A stretch of 64,000 nt of DNA from Apostichopus japonicus. Lineage: Eukaryota; Echinodermata; Holothuroidea; Aspidochirotida; Stichopodidae. The stretch lies in assembly GCF_037975245.1 (NCBI RefSeq), contig NC_092582.1:22656577-22720576 (forward strand), given 5' to 3'. The notes under the pieces were generated by a model that was not told where the DNA came from, made no database searches, and saw only the letters and a program-made list of their open reading frames with translations. Position numbers and translations under genes: made by a program. Positions 21,140 to 34,157 of this stretch are shown in pieces (the first letter of the stretch is position 1; the number at the start of each line of letters is the position of its first letter).

Positions 21140-21890
21140 AGACTCAGAGCCAAAGGCCAAAGTGAAACTAACCAGGTCACATATCCGGAGTCTATGCATG
21201 CTTAGTTCTTCAATACCGCCCTCATTTCCTTTCGGAGAAAAATGTCATGCTGTAGTTTTGATTGTACAAGACAATTCTTATTTGTTTAACAAATGTATTG
21301 TCTGATTTCTTTTCCTTTTTTTCTTTTGTTTCTGGTAAAATTCCCAGAAGTGTTTACAAAATTGATATTATAATCAATAGCGATATATGATTGCGCTGAA
21401 ATGTCGTGACAATCTCCTGCAAAAGTTGCTTACCGTTTTTTTAAATCGTACTTTTAACGTTCGTTATAGTCTCGATTATAGTATACTCCAAAAAATATGA
21501 CTGGCTATAACAAGACTTAAAATACAATACAGGACAATTAAATCATCAAAATCTGGAGAACGTATAATAATCGGGAAAGGGTAATGCTCTCAGATGAAAA
21601 TGAAACCCTCTTCCCCCGCTTCTGACGGATGCCAATGCTCTATCTTGGACTGCTTTTCTTACAAAGTACTTCACATCAAGATTTCCCTGGCAGGAAAACA
21701 CAAATGATATGCTGTAAGTTGCATACTAATTCGTTTTTGGTATATAATCTTCTATGTGAAACTCAGGGATGCTACCATTGCCCCTTCCCCGGGATATTTT
21801 CGCGTACCCCGCGTGCTATAGAATGTGGCCCCTGTGTGCTCAATAAACCCTTTAGAACAGTGTACCCCCCCCCCCCCTCTTATAAAACAC
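21140..21890. other. Non-coding stretch downstream of TC1
   Basis: No array, tRNA-like motif or domain-bearing frame is visible apart from short pyrimidine-rich runs. Confidence 0.4.
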
Positions 21891-21894
21891 TATA

Positions 21895-22330
21895 ACCTAC
21901 ACTACCATTTCTACGCAGACGATACACAATTATACATTTCGTTTAAACCTAATCCTGATGCCATTTAATTCTGGCGAGCTATACAGAATATCGAATATTG
22001 CCTCACTCACCCACATTCGTAACTGGATGCTCTCATTGTTCTTGATTATTCTTGGATCCACCCATCAGCTTAAAAACCTTCTGGTCACACCATGAGTAAT
22101 TTCAAAAGATAAATTTAGGTGGCGTGATATACAGCTCACACCCGCCTGTCAACATTATGGGAGAGTTAATGTACGTAGTAAATTCACCCCACAGGAAACT
22201 GATGGTGAGGAACTAACATTTGTTTTAACTTCTAACACCAACATATTTGAACCTATCATAACTTTCAGACCTTTAGAATACTGATGAGGAAAGGTATTTC
22301 ACTTGAGATTTACTCCTTTATAAAAGGAGC
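21895..22330 (+). pseudogene. Reverse transcriptase fragment of a non-LTR retrotransposon
   Basis: One frame from about 21902 reads HYHFYADDTQLYISFKPNP, containing the YADDTQLY catalytic-site motif of CR1/L2/Jockey-type reverse transcriptases. Stops follow within 60 nt and later homology is broken. It is a dead, 5'-truncated copy. Confidence 0.75.
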
Positions 22331-22546
22331 ATCTCTTGTTGCAATTTAAAATCCTTCGTGTCTTGAAGTAATCCACAACGACATTCTACGGTAAGCCTAT
22401 TGTTCATCTGAATTATCAAGAATCCCGCATTGTCTGATCACTTAGAACGAACACAAAAGACACATTGTTTTCTGCTTTCATTGCATCGAGTAAAATTTTC
22501 TACCCCATCTGTCCAGGCTAAATATAAATTCGATAATGTATCAGTG

Positions 22547-22780
22547 TCGTCCGTTAGCTCAGTGGGTTGAGCAGATGACTTAAGGAGCTGATATCTCGAG
22601 TTAGTTCGAAACCAGCAAAGATAGACGAATGTGACAAAATTCTATTTTGACTTTTCCCTCCTTTTTCAGCTGATGTGTTGGTTAGCGCGACGGTGTAAGC
22701 GAAAGACCTTGCACTGCTAACAGAGTAAACCGTGGCTAGGGTTCGAGACAGGCTGGAGGCGTAATTCCTCCGGCTGTAGG
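22547..22780 (+). mobile_element. Composite SINE with two tRNA-like units
   Basis: Unit one (22547-22618) shows TTAGCTCAGTGGG and a B-box-like AGTTCGAAACC. Unit two (22676-22765) shows TTGGTTAGCGCGACGG and GGGTTCGAGACAGG. They are about 130 bp apart in the same orientation, which suggests a dimeric tRNA-derived SINE or one SINE inserted beside another. Neither folds into a complete cloverleaf, so neither is called a tRNA gene. Confidence 0.5.
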
Positions 22781-23051
22781 TATGGTGCTTTTGTGGCCTA
22801 GGACCCCACGCCATGTCTCCCTTGTTGTCGCAAGCGAACCCGGGAGGATGCGAGGAGGGTCGGTCGGTCAGAGGTCGACCAGAAGCGTTCTTGGTGGCGT
22901 GCGTGAATCCTTGCCTTTGGCCAGAGGGCGAGACACTCTCTGCGAGCCGGCTGTGTGCAGACCATGTCCACTGAAAACGTGGCCCAATGAGGCGCTATCC
23001 TCCTGAAAATGTACCTACGGAAGCTTATATGAGTCATTTTCATATTTAATA

Positions 23052-25902
23052 TATTTTATAAAAGTATTATTTAACTAGCGCCATCTTTTATACTTCCCGC
23101 ACAAAGATAATATACTCTTTTTGTTGCCAAAATCCTGATTGGTAATATTATTTCCTTTCCCAAACAGTGAAGAGTGCATATTGGTAGCATGACGTAATTT
23201 TTCTAAGTTATAATTCGCAAAACTGATCAATAGTACTATGTTGTGTATTGTTCGTGGTTGGAAAGTCTCTCTTTAGGTTAATATCATGTTACAGTCACAT
23301 GCGTGTACAGTGGCTTGCGTCGTATCGATAAAAAAAAATCATTTGGTGTTGTTTCCACTGTAGGCTACTGTATATAAACACTGTATATTGTAACAAATAT
23401 ATATATATATATGAATGTTTATCAATGGGAATGGCAGTTAACTGGAGAAAGGAATAGACTATTGCAAAATTTAATCAGGTCAAAAAGGCAACATGGCCAT
23501 TACAAAATACGGTGGGTTTCAACTAATATAATTATCTTCAGGTGAGTCGTTTGCTTCCAGCACCTTTCAGGTATTACAAGCATTTACGTACACAGGAGCT
23601 TGGAGAATGGTGAGGGCGGGTGTTGGGAGACACATACAAATAATCGCTCCTGCATCCACTCTTCCCTATTTATACACCTGGAAGGGAGGGAATGCCAGGG
23701 CTGTGACAGCCCCCCCCCACCACACCCCCACCCCCGTGAAGTCAAATTTCCCCTTCATCTGGCCGGCACTAGCTCTCTATTTTGGTTTACGCTTCCAATC
23801 AGAAAACTTATTTACTTGTCTACTTTATTTCTACTTTATTTCCTATACTAGTCAGCTTTTATAATTACATGGCTACCCTGCAGGACTTTTCATGCTCAGT
23901 TGGAGATTATCGGACGGGGAGGTTGGGAATGGGTTGGTGTGTGTGTGGGGGGAGGGGGGTGGTGGGGATGGGATTCGTCCCCTCCATATATGATTTATGA
24001 AACAAACGTGCCCCAAATCAAATGTTTTCCTTCTCTTGTTTGTCACGAAAAAGTTTCCTTTGATATTTCCCCCAAACAAAAGAATCATCCCTTTGTTGAG
24101 AAATTAAGAAACTGTAACTAGAAATGGCAGTTTTGTTGCAAGATTTATATAAAAAGTAGTATAAGCATTTTATAATAGCCTATAAGAAAGAGTAACGTTT
24201 GTGAAAGCTATGCCTACAGCTATCGCAGTATATACGTGGATATACTGTGCGACTCTGCCACTACATATCGTAGCAAAAATTAAACACAAAAATGCCGGAC
24301 ATATCTCTTATTCATTAATGTTAGCTATCTATTTGACAAATCTATTCGGGAAGAAATTTTAGTCGTTGCTCATCTATACTTGCAGGTGTATATGAATTAT
24401 CATAACGAAGAAAAAGAAATCGAATCAATGCATAAGGAATTCCTAGGCAAAAACGTTTACAGAACAATTAAAATGGAACATATAATAAGCCCAGTGAACC
24501 CCCATCTACCTATACCATGTTACGTTGTTAAGAGTTTTTTTTTTTTCATTTACTACATTTCGGAAAATGATAATTTGTGATGTTAATGGATACAATTTAG
24601 GGCATCGAGGGATTGAAGCTAGCGAAACGTCTTTACGATTAAAACATACTTTGAATAGATATCAATTTAGCATGAAAACTCTGGTCATACCCACGCTTGG
24701 CGAGAGTTGTAGGTCATATTAGGGCTACATTGTGGTATGATATGTGCTGTTACCTCATTTAACCAGTGTATTCCATTGACACATCCCACACCCATTCACA
24801 ATATTTCTCTGTGATTTGCTGTGGACCCTCAACTTTTCTCTGAAAATGTACAAAACAGCAGACAATTAATTACAGTGAGTAGGCTCAAAAAAGCAAACCT
24901 TGATGCACATATGTAGGAGCAGGAAATAACATACTGTAGCTTATGGATTATAAGACTCAAAACATTCTATGTGCAAGGTATTAACACGCAGCAGCCACTC
25001 CACTGAGCATATAGACCTCGTACAACATTATCTGCTACAGTTGGTTTTGAAGAGAATGGCAGTGATCATGTTATGTCAAGTGAAAATACCCTGGACAGGG
25101 TCTGGTGCCGTATTTTGTGTTTCAGCAAAAGTGGAAGTTATGTATATACTAAACATATGCAGTATGTCTCTGAAGAATTATTGGATGGGAGCAAATGCAG
25201 TTACACATAAATGCAAAGCTAGATGGAATTTGAATGCAAAGGGTAAGATTTAGAAGAACTCTGAATATATCACCTAAGTTTGACTCCATCAAGGTTTACA
25301 GTAATTACAGAGCACAGTTTATTGTGCTTTAGAAACACAGTCACTGTCTTGCACATGTATCTCCAACTGATATGTTTATAGTCACTGCCACAGCACTGCA
25401 TGGATGAGGAACTCAATAAGCAGGTTTAACATCAGTCTACCAATCATGCAGTGAGGGTTAGGGTTAAATTGTGGAGGTATATGTCTGATTCAGTCCCATT
25501 GTATACCATTTTGAACTGCCTCTGCACCTATGGGTCCTAGAAATTCAAGTTTCACATTGTAGACTTCCACATCTGAAATTTTACATTTGGTGTTCTGTGG
25601 CATGTGCCAGTGCCATTAGACTAGCCTAGCCTTATGCTATAAATATTAATATAAATATTGATATAAATATAAAAAGTTAACAGTCTAAATGATGTTTCAG
25701 GTGCAGGTACCAAATTTGGGGCAACCATGCTGTGCAGTGTGGTTTTCAACATATATGTTGATGTGAAAGAACATGTAGTCCAAACCAAGAAACTTTGATT
25801 GTTTTATGTTTAATTTTAGAGAACGTTCAAAATGAAAGTAGTCCAATCTTTTATAAATCAATTAGGTATATTTGGTACCATACAATACTGTACCATGCAT
25901 AC
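23052..25902. other. Intergenic stretch without a supported gene
   Basis: Contains short poly-C and poly-G runs (around 23710 and 23945) and a small TA run near 23400. Open frames of up to 94 codons show no domain or splice logic. Confidence 0.45.
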
Positions 25903-25910
25903 TGTACATG

Positions 25911-26217
25911 CAGGCGCGTAGCCAAGGGGGGGGGGCGAAGGGGGCATCCGCCCCCCCCCCCTTGAGCATATTTTTCTTAATTTTTTTTTATGATATCGCT
26001 AGTAATTTCAAAAGAGAAAATGCTAAGATGCAACTTACAAGGCCTGTGAAGTGCCATTTCCAGCCATCTGGGAGGCATTTTCAGCTAAAATTTTCTTTTG
26101 TACGCTTCCCGCCAATCATGGTTGCGCTACGCTTAGATAGTTTGCAATGCCGTATCTACGGCTCTGATATTGCCTACATTTCGCCCCTCCCTTGGCAAAT
26201 TCCTGGCTACGTGCCTG
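25911..26217. mobile_element. 307-bp hAT-like MITE with 8-bp target duplication
   Basis: Ends are CAGGCGCGTAGCCA and TGGCTACGTGCCTG. It is flanked by TGTACATG at 25903-25910 and again at 26218-26225, an exact 8-bp target duplication, which with CAG...CTG termini fits hAT. It contains atggttgcgctacgcttag, a version of a motif shared by several elements in this window. No coding frame. Confidence 0.88.
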
Positions 26218-26226
26218 TGTACATGT

Positions 26227-26601
26227 CAGTGGCGTAGGAAGGTACTTTTGAGTGGGGGGGGGGCTGAAGACTGATGGCCGGCCTGGGGGAGGGGTTTAAG
26301 GGGAGGGGGTGTCCCCTCCCCCTTTGGAATTTTTTGCATTTCCAGGTAGCCTCAGATGCAATTTGGTGCAATATAGCACACTTCAACACCCACTCCATTT
26401 TGTAAACCTAATTTTGTATTTTCACCAGGCCTTAGATGTAATTTGGTGCTCCAAATGAGATTTTTTTTTCTCATTTGGAAATGAAAAAGGGGTTTGCTGA
26501 CTTGCGAAGCGGGGGGGCGGAATGATACTTCCGCCCCTCCACATTTTTCACTGGGGGGGCTGGCGCCCCCCCCCCCCAGCCCCCCGGTTCCTACGCCCTT
26601 G
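26227..26601. mobile_element. 375-bp second hAT-like MITE, abutting the first
   Basis: Ends are CAGTGGCGTAGGAA and TTCCTACGCCCTTG. It is flanked by GTACATGT at 26219-26226 and 26602-26609, an exact 8-bp duplication overlapping the target duplication of the element to its left by 7 bp. The interior is rich in G and C runs. Its termini differ from those of the neighbour beyond the outer bases. Confidence 0.88.
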
Positions 26602-26856
26602 GTACATGTTTCCATCATGATAGACCAATTAACATTTACACCAAGTACAAACTTCGGTCCCCGGTATTGCAACAGCCAATGTCATCCTAACATTAAAAGA
26701 CTAGTCCAGGTCAGAATTTCTTTTTTGATATGTAAAAAAGGAAACTAATCCAAGCATTCTGGTGAAATTTGCATTCAATTCCTATGTACCGTTTTTTTGA
26801 GATATTGACTGTTGAAGGTTGCCACCTACATTCACAGCATAACCACACAGCATCTA

Positions 26857-27130
26857 ATGGTTCAATTTAATCTGTTGACAAGTGAAATATATCTATGCTG
26901 GTATATTTTCTATAGACACTCGTTTCACTTGATTTCCGACATTCACGGATATATGCACACATCATTTAAGGGCCTCAATTAAATCAGTTGACAAGATCAC
27001 TATTTCTATGCTGGCATTATGTCTAGACACTCGTTTCTACTTGATCTCCGACATTCACTGCTATATGCACACATCATCATTTAAGGGGTTCAATTAAATC
27101 AGTTGAAAAGTGCAGTATTTTTATGCTGGC
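26857..27130 (+). repeat. About 115-bp tandem repeat, 2.4 copies
   Basis: Three starts of caattaaatcagttgacaag-like sequence (near 26862, 26974, 27089), each followed by tatgctggcat, gacactcgtttc and gacattcac at matching spacing; the third unit is truncated. Confidence 0.85.
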
Positions 27131-27169
27131 ATTTGAACGCCTATAGCCAGGCGCGTAAATGGTTGCCAA

Positions 27170-28400
27170 AGTCATTCCTTAACTGGAGAAAGGGCGATTC
27201 TAGTCTCCCTGAGAATAACAGGCCCATACGTGTGGTATCTTGTCTTTAACAAACTACTGGAGAGTGTTATTGAAAAGAGACTTAGGCAATTTCTTACAAA
27301 TAATAATATCTATTTTATGATTTCCAGTTTGGTTTTTAGGGAATGTCATTCAACAACTCATGCTTTACTAGAAACTGATACTATTCCTTCTCAGCTTGAT
27401 GTGCGTAAATAATGTGTTAGGTTTATATCTTGACATTAAGAAAGCCTCTGACACCGTCGATCACTCTATTCATTTTAAGAAGTTATATGTGGTTCGTTTA
27501 ACAGCACACGATCCCATGGCTAGCTTTTTAAACACAACAGAAGGCAATGCATTTATGTTAATAATACTTACTCTAATTACTTAAACGTAAATACCGGTGT
27601 CCCCCCCCCTAGGGGATCCGTCCTGGGACCCCTGCTCTTTCTAATTTATATCAACAATATTCATACAGCGGTGCCCAACTTTCTCTGCTCAACTCTTTGC
27701 AGATAACACTAATGTTTTCCTGTTTGGTAACGATTTTAAACAGTTTAATCGCTAAGGCCACTCAGACTCTATAAGATTTGAATTTGATTTAAAGTTTGAT
27801 TTGATTTGATTTCTACCAATTCAAAAACAAAAATAAACAAACAATGTGAAAGTAACATAATAAAGAAATCGAAATAAACCAATACAGTATATCTGAATGG
27901 TAGAGGGAACCAAAAAATAAGCATAGCTTTTCTGGATTGGCTCAATAAATATTAATGCTATGTTTAATCATGTATATTAAGCAATTTTACTTAACAAAGA
28001 AGACAGCTTAAGAATTGGTTAGACTGCAAATAAGGCTTCCCCTTCACTTAGGGAAAACTAATTACACCATTTTTCATGCGAAAGATACAAGTCACTCCTG
28101 TCGTGACAATGCTAACTGTTAATGATGTTACAATCTGCAAAGCGTCTAGTACGAAGTATTCAGGATTAATGATCGATGATAAGCTTTCGTGGGTGAACCA
28201 CATTAACTATCTCTGTAAATCCCTGATTAAATATATTGGTGTTTTTTTTTACAACCTAAGCGGAATTCCTCTCTGATGCCATTGCAACTCAAATCTATTA
28301 TTCTATTATTTAGCTCTAAGCTAAGATATTACCATCGAAATTAACGGCACTGCCAAATCGTCATATTTTAGATCGCTTCAAGCCGTCCTATACAATATAC
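27170..28400 (+). pseudogene. Broken ORF2 of a non-LTR retrotransposon
   Basis: Successive frames give reverse transcriptase blocks in order: PENNRPIR, NKLLESVIEKRLRQFL, LYLDIKKASDTVDHSI, RGSVLGPLLFLIYINNI, KTNYTIFH, then TKYSGLMIDDKLSWVNHINYLCKS. The blocks lie in different frames with stops between them, and the YADD region is missing or shifted. This is a dead copy of a CR1/Jockey-type element. Confidence 0.85.
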
Positions 28401-29125
28401 ATTAATTAAGCTTATTATGAACACGCCTAGACGTTATCCGACTTACCTCTTATAAAGAGAAAAAATTGTGCTTATGATAAAATGAATTTCATTACTATTG
28501 TATGTTTTGTTTTGTTTATAATCATTGCAATAACAAATTACCAAATGTTATTTCTGCTGTTGTGAGCCATTCTAATGCTTTTAGTTACTCCATGCATCAT
28601 AACTCATTAATATGAATTTATTTAACGTAGCATATCATCATAATCAGCACGGCAAATTGCTTCTGAACAACTATTGTTACAATCTATAGCAGTCTCTGTC
28701 TCAATCTGTTAAATCTGTGAAGTCTCTAAAAGACGTTTCCATGTAAAATCAAGGATGATCTTCTCAACAAGTACATGTAAGCATGTTGACTTTTAACTTT
28801 GTTCTTTAAATACCACACTCTACTCTTTTTTTCTCTTCAAAGGCTTTGCTATCCTTCTTGCTTCTTCTTCTTCTTCTCCATCTTCTTCTTCTTAAACATC
28901 AGTCCCTCTCACCAAAATAAATAAATAAAAAAAAAATGCTAATTGACAATTTGATTTAGCTAGTAAGTACATAGTAGATAGCATACATTAATAGTGGTTC
29001 CACGACAGACGTCTGACAAGCGATTTATGCTGGTATACGTGCAAATCCATTTCGTTTCTTTCTTTATCTTCTTTTCTTGATAGTGAACGCTACATTTGTT
29101 AAATAATGCACTGGTTGTATGTTTT
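28400..29125. other. Intergenic stretch before HYKK2
   Basis: AT-rich, with a CTT-rich simple run near 28855-28895. It may include the retrotransposon's 3' end. No gene seen. Confidence 0.4.
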
Positions 29126-29440
29126 TTAAGAAATGGGTGTATAGTACAGTTGCGTCGGGATGAATATGCATAAATGATTAGCGTAATAGCATTATGCATT
29201 ATAAGCAACACCAAACCGTGGTTGCATGACGTTGTAAAAAACAACCAGAATAGAAGTACGAGGATCCTGTTTCATCAAACCTTGCAACAAGTTCTCTGCA
29301 GACGCAAAGAACTGAGATTTTCAAGCTGCTTAGAATATTCATGACTCGTTTTGTATGTTACTAATATATTCGAACAGTAATTTTCATAATCAACTTTCAC
29401 ACATTCAGAACTTACTACGACTCCAGTTTTAAATGATATC

Positions 29441-32400
29441 ATGGAAGGTATGGAATTTAATGCATTCGATTGCGGTCAACCGTTTCTCTGCCCGGAGCAA
29501 GTGATAGCACATGTAAAGGAACACTATCAGCTTTCGGTAGTGGAAATCAAACCTTTTGATTCCTACGACGGGCAGAATTTTTACATCGAAACTGTGAATG
29601 TTGAAGAAAAGAGATTACCTTATGTATTCAAAGTATTCAACTCTGCTTTAAACAACCAAACGCCTGCTTTGTCAGCTACCAACAATGTCATGGAAATATT
29701 GAAGCAAAAAGGTTTCCCATGTCCCGAGGTTATACCTACAGTCAAGGGTGACCTATATCAGCTACAAGAATTTACGAAACTTACACCATCGGTCAGTCCA
29801 GGTAAGCTATGAGGACCACATTTTGTATATTTTCTTGTCAACGCTAATTAGTTTGTTCCAGTCCGTGGTTCAACCCATTTCTCTTGAAATGAATATATCT
29901 GTACTTGCAACAACAGCATCATATAGCCTAACCCTTTTTATCGCAAAGGATATGAATACGAAATTATATCCTACTGAAAGTCAAAGTACTTGTTTTAAGT
30001 CAATGGAACAAGATTCGTCTACCACACATATTTGAGCATCTAATATCTGTGGTTTAAAGAGAGGCTAGATTTGTCAGTGAATTGGGCATCGTATCTGCAG
30101 TGCTGACCAACAGGAAAGTTATAGCTGGGTCAGGAATCAACTATTCTATGTCGGGTATAAAAAAAACACTATATAGTTTGTAACAAAAAGGTAGATATGA
30201 CAACCCTTTTGAACGTGTCAAAAGTTCCTAATCGTAAAATTAAAATTACAACTTTAAATCCATAGGCTAATCCATATGTAACAAACTCGAGTGTGAGACA
30301 TTGGGGACGCATTTACAACTGGCAACCCTCAATGTACATTGCTTGATCAGTTTGAAATAGGTGAATAAGAGACAACCGTTAGTCAGTATAAACTGAAGTG
30401 TGTTATATAACACCGTAGCACATGTTAGATCTGTCAGCAGATGCTACTGTTGAAAAATTACGAATTCATTACTCAAAGGCTGTTTCAAGTAATGACTGGT
30501 TAGGAGTCTAAACAACCGCCCCTATGTTTGACTAGTAAGTTTACCTTGTAAAGATGGTTCTAATTGCAGAGTTGACGCTTTTGCAGTCCAGTGTTATCTA
30601 CTTTCTGTTAAAATGTGGACGAGATTATTGGCGAAACCTTTAAAGTAGTCTGGTCAGTCCGGTCAATCATTATGCATATGATTGGGTGCTTAGTATATTT
30701 TCTATTTGAAAGTCCTTAGTCGCAAGTGCATGGTCATGTGAAGGAAATTTTTAACACAGACCAGTTTTAATTGATTAACGGGTACTCACGTTTAGCAATT
30801 TTAACTGATAAATCCATGAGAATCGGGTGCTGACAAAGAATATCGCTTTACAGGCCTTCGATGATAACGTCTCGCTAAGAAATACTATACACTATACATT
30901 TACTTCTCTAACATGAATTTTTAGTCATTTCGATTTTTCTTATTTGATTTGATTCAGGAGTATTGTCTGGCATTCCTACAGCAAATATTTGTAATCTTAA
31001 ATCAGTCTCAGAAATTGGGAGAGTAAAAGATACCTTTGCAGTCCAACTTTTGACTTACATACCAGGGGTGACCATACACGATCTTGACGTTCTCCCTGAT
31101 CGTATCTTTGAAGAGATGGGAGAACTCCTCGGAAGGATGCATCTAATATTGAAAGTAATTATATATATAGGCCTATATATGTATATATATATAGGGAAAT
31201 TAAATAAATTCGTAATTAATATGGGTTTCTGCGTTGAAATAACAGCAGTGATATGATCATCTATATAGTGGCCACATATTGTCTGTATTCGTATACATAT
31301 TTGATAGTGGAAAGGTTCAATGTCGACCGTACGCCCAACTAATGCAATAAAGAAGTAAAGCATAGTTTAAAGGCAGACAACATTATCATAAGTATACTAT
31401 AAAATAGAGTATATTACTGTTCGGCTTTGGTGCCGACTGTCCTACATAAAAACCCAAGTTGAGGTCAGAAATAACGAAGAAACAATGCCTTTTATTATAG
31501 GCCTACTGTACCCAGGGAATTGTTAGGGTATAACAACTTCCTTGTACAGCTCACCTTTCAGACTTTGGACGTTGTAGTGCATGCATTAGCATGCTGGTTT
31601 CATTTTGCACTAAATGCGGACATTACCCCCCGAATATTTCCATTTGCAGGGTATCAAAATGGACTACGGCTGCTTAAAGGAGAAAGGGGACAATAGTCCA
31701 TGGTCACTGGTGCGACTGAGTTACGTGACGAACTGGCTCAATTTTGTGAACGATTCACGAAGAGTACATATCGTACAAAGTGTCATAGATAGCTTTGACA
31801 GGCATGTACTTACCAACCGAAACAGGTTAACAGAGTGTAAGTATATATTACACTGTATACCTTTTATTAAAAAACGACACAAAAATAAAGACATTGCTAA
31901 AACAAATTGATTAATTAATGATCACATCTCAATATTCTCTGTAGTCGATGTTTGTGGCCTACGTTTAATACGCAATGTCGTGACATGTATACCTGATAAA
32001 AGGTGTTTTTAAAGTTAAGATAAACTGATAATTGATTATTTTAGACAACTTTAGAATTCATGTCAATATTTTCTTTGGGGGCAGCTATAATTCACGGCGA
32101 CTACAACGATGGAAATGTACTAGCTTCCGTACCGCTACCAAACAGCAAGGATGAGATCCGTGTGTCTGGTATCATTGATTTTGAACACATTTGTTACAGC
32201 TACAGAGTATTTGATGTCGGTATCGCCATTATGTACATTCTTCAATGTAAAGTACCAGACACGGATAAAGCCGCCATGTTGTTTCTTAGAGGTTACACTA
32301 AACACTGTCAGCTCACTCAAATCGAGACAGATTGTCTGTATTATTGTGTAGCAGCCAGGTTTGCACAATCGTTGGTGTACGGTCTGTACCATTATGCAAA

Positions 32401-32509
32401 GCATCAAGATGATTACGTCGTATTTAGCCAGGTGAGAGGATGGGACGCTCTGGAGCAAATGTGGAGTCGTGGCAAGGATGCCAGCTACAAATGTTGGAAT
32501 GTTCAGTAA
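29441..32509 (+). CDS. HYKK: Hydroxylysine kinase-like protein, copy 2
   Basis: Four coding exons: 29441-29801, 30958-31154, 31650-31836 and 32085-32509, the same exon lengths as copy 1 and 389 aa. Conserved marks are SYDGQN (41-46), Lys64 in YVFKVF, the catalytic loop HGDYNDGN (252-259) with Asp254 and Asn259, and metal-binding Asp280 in IIDFEH. The glycine in HGDYNDGN is valine in copy 1. All introns are GT-AG (gtaagc/cag, gtaatt/gcag, gtaagt/gcag). An AATAAA lies about 175 nt after the stop (32684). It is likely cytosolic and acts in hydroxylysine catabolism, by analogy with the human enzyme. It sits between TC1 and TC2, in the same orientation as both. Its shorter introns lack the foldback element, so it retains the pre-insertion state there. 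Confidence 0.92.
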
Positions 32510-32843
32510 AGAGGAACGAATCGTGTTGACGTAACATGTCCATCTCAGCAAGTTTAACTACCTTTGCATGACTCGTTTATTTATGTAGTATTCTGCACTT
32601 ATCATAAGTATACTCGAACAGTGAAGTATAAAAATAGAGACTTATCGTGGACAAATAATTTAACAATTCATTCCATATTGTGAAAATAAAAGTTATTAAA
32701 AACATCATTACAAATGTTAACATATGCATAATTTCGTTTATTTCAGATACGATCTATAACTACAGAAAACAAGTATACCACTGATCATACGATCAATGGT
32801 TACAAGTGACGTATACGAAAGTAATGATAAATACTCTATCTAC

Positions 32844-32845
<2 letters not shown>

Positions 32846-32885
<40 letters not shown>

Positions 32886-32935
32886 AATATATATATGTAT
32901 ACATGATATATATAAATATATATATATATATACAT

Positions 32936-32977
<42 letters not shown>

Positions 32978-32981
32978 TATT
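32846..32981. repeat. Interrupted TA microsatellite downstream of HYKK2
   Basis: (TA)n with GTATA, AAATA and CATA interruptions, counterpart of the TA arrays at 4914-5131 in the other arm but without the duplicated 70-bp flank. Confidence 0.95.
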
Positions 32982-33505
32982 TTTCAAAGTAACAAGTATG
33001 TTTGGCATTTACATTGTTGTGGGAGGCATCTGTACGAGAAACCTCTTCCACTTTCATTTTGTTTAACAAAACACTGTATTTTTAGTTGCCTGTTTGTTAG
33101 AAATTTAACTAACCAGTGGTTACCATTGATAACCGCTGTTATAAGCGTTGGCCAACAATGGTAGCCGATGGTTACCGCGATGGTTGATATCTGAATAACT
33201 GTACTGATAATAACAAGTGCCAGATAATGTAGCAATTAAGATATAGAAAAGAAAACTATCATGTCCGTTTTGCTTGTAGAAACCCTTCTAAATATTTTGC
33301 TCATAGTTTGAGGTTTATATTCGTTTGAATTTAACAATTGAAAGTATTGCAAGAAATATACTTTTTGGAGTATAAAAAATAACTTGTTGTTCTTGAAACC
33401 TTTTGTAACGGACCTTTGTAACTTCGAAGGGTTTCATTCTAAAAACTCAAAGATATGAGTGAATGTTCTTCTTCTTTTTACATATATATTCTTTATATAT
33501 AATTT

Positions 33506-34096
33506 CATTCATTCATTCGTTCGTTCCTTCGTTCGTTCGTTCCTTCGTTCGTTCGTTCATTCATTCGTTCGTTCGTTCGTTCGTTCGTTCGTTCGTTCGT
33601 TCGTTCGTTCGTTCGTTCGTTCGTTCGTTCGTTCGTTCGTTCGTTCGTTCGTTCGTTCGTTCGTTCGTTCGTTCGTTCGTTCGTTCGTTCGTTCGTTCGT
33701 TCGTTCGTTCGTTCGTTCGTTCGTTCGTTCGTTCGTTCGTTCGTTCCTTCCTTCGTTCGTTCGTTCGTTCGTTCGTTCGTTCCTTCGTTCGTTCGTTCCT
33801 TCGTTCGTTCGTTCGTTCGTTCGTTCGTTCGTTCGTTCGTTCGTTCGTTCGTTCGTTCGTTCGTTCGTTCGTTCGTTCGTTCGTTCGTTCGTTCGTTCGT
33901 TCGTTCGTTCGTTCGTTCGTTCGTTCGTTCGTTCCTTCCTTCCTTCGTTCCTTCGTTCGTTCCTTCGTTCCTTCGTTCGTTCCTTCGTTCCTTCGTTCGT
34001 TCCTTCGTTCCTTCGTTCGTTCCTTCGTTCCTTCCTTCCTTCGTTCCTTCGTTCCTTCGTTCGTTCCTTCGTTCCTTCGTTCGTTCGTTAATTCAT
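33506..34096. repeat. GTTC tetranucleotide array, about 590 bp
   Basis: About 145 units of (GTTC)n, with GTTC-to-CTTC (ttcctt) variants concentrated at the right end. The corresponding place in arm 1 has only six GAAC units plus a spacer. Open frames reading FVRS or TNER repeats are artefacts of the tetranucleotide. Confidence 0.98.
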
Positions 34097-34157
34097 TCAT
34101 CCAAAGGTATTTATTTCAGTCACTTCTGAAATAAACAATATGATAATACACAGACCT

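Larger units (their letters stand above)
29126..34157 (+). repeat. Inverted duplication, arm 2 (carries HYKK2)
   Basis: Reverse-complement counterpart of 4163-9684. Exons are about 95% or more identical, and introns and flanks are alignable along their whole length apart from one insertion and the microsatellites. Confidence 0.92.

Noticed and set aside
33459-34134. Open frames of 179-223 codons reading FVRS or TNER repeats
   Set aside because: They are translations of the (GTTC)n array; a period of four gives the same repeat in every frame and on both strands.
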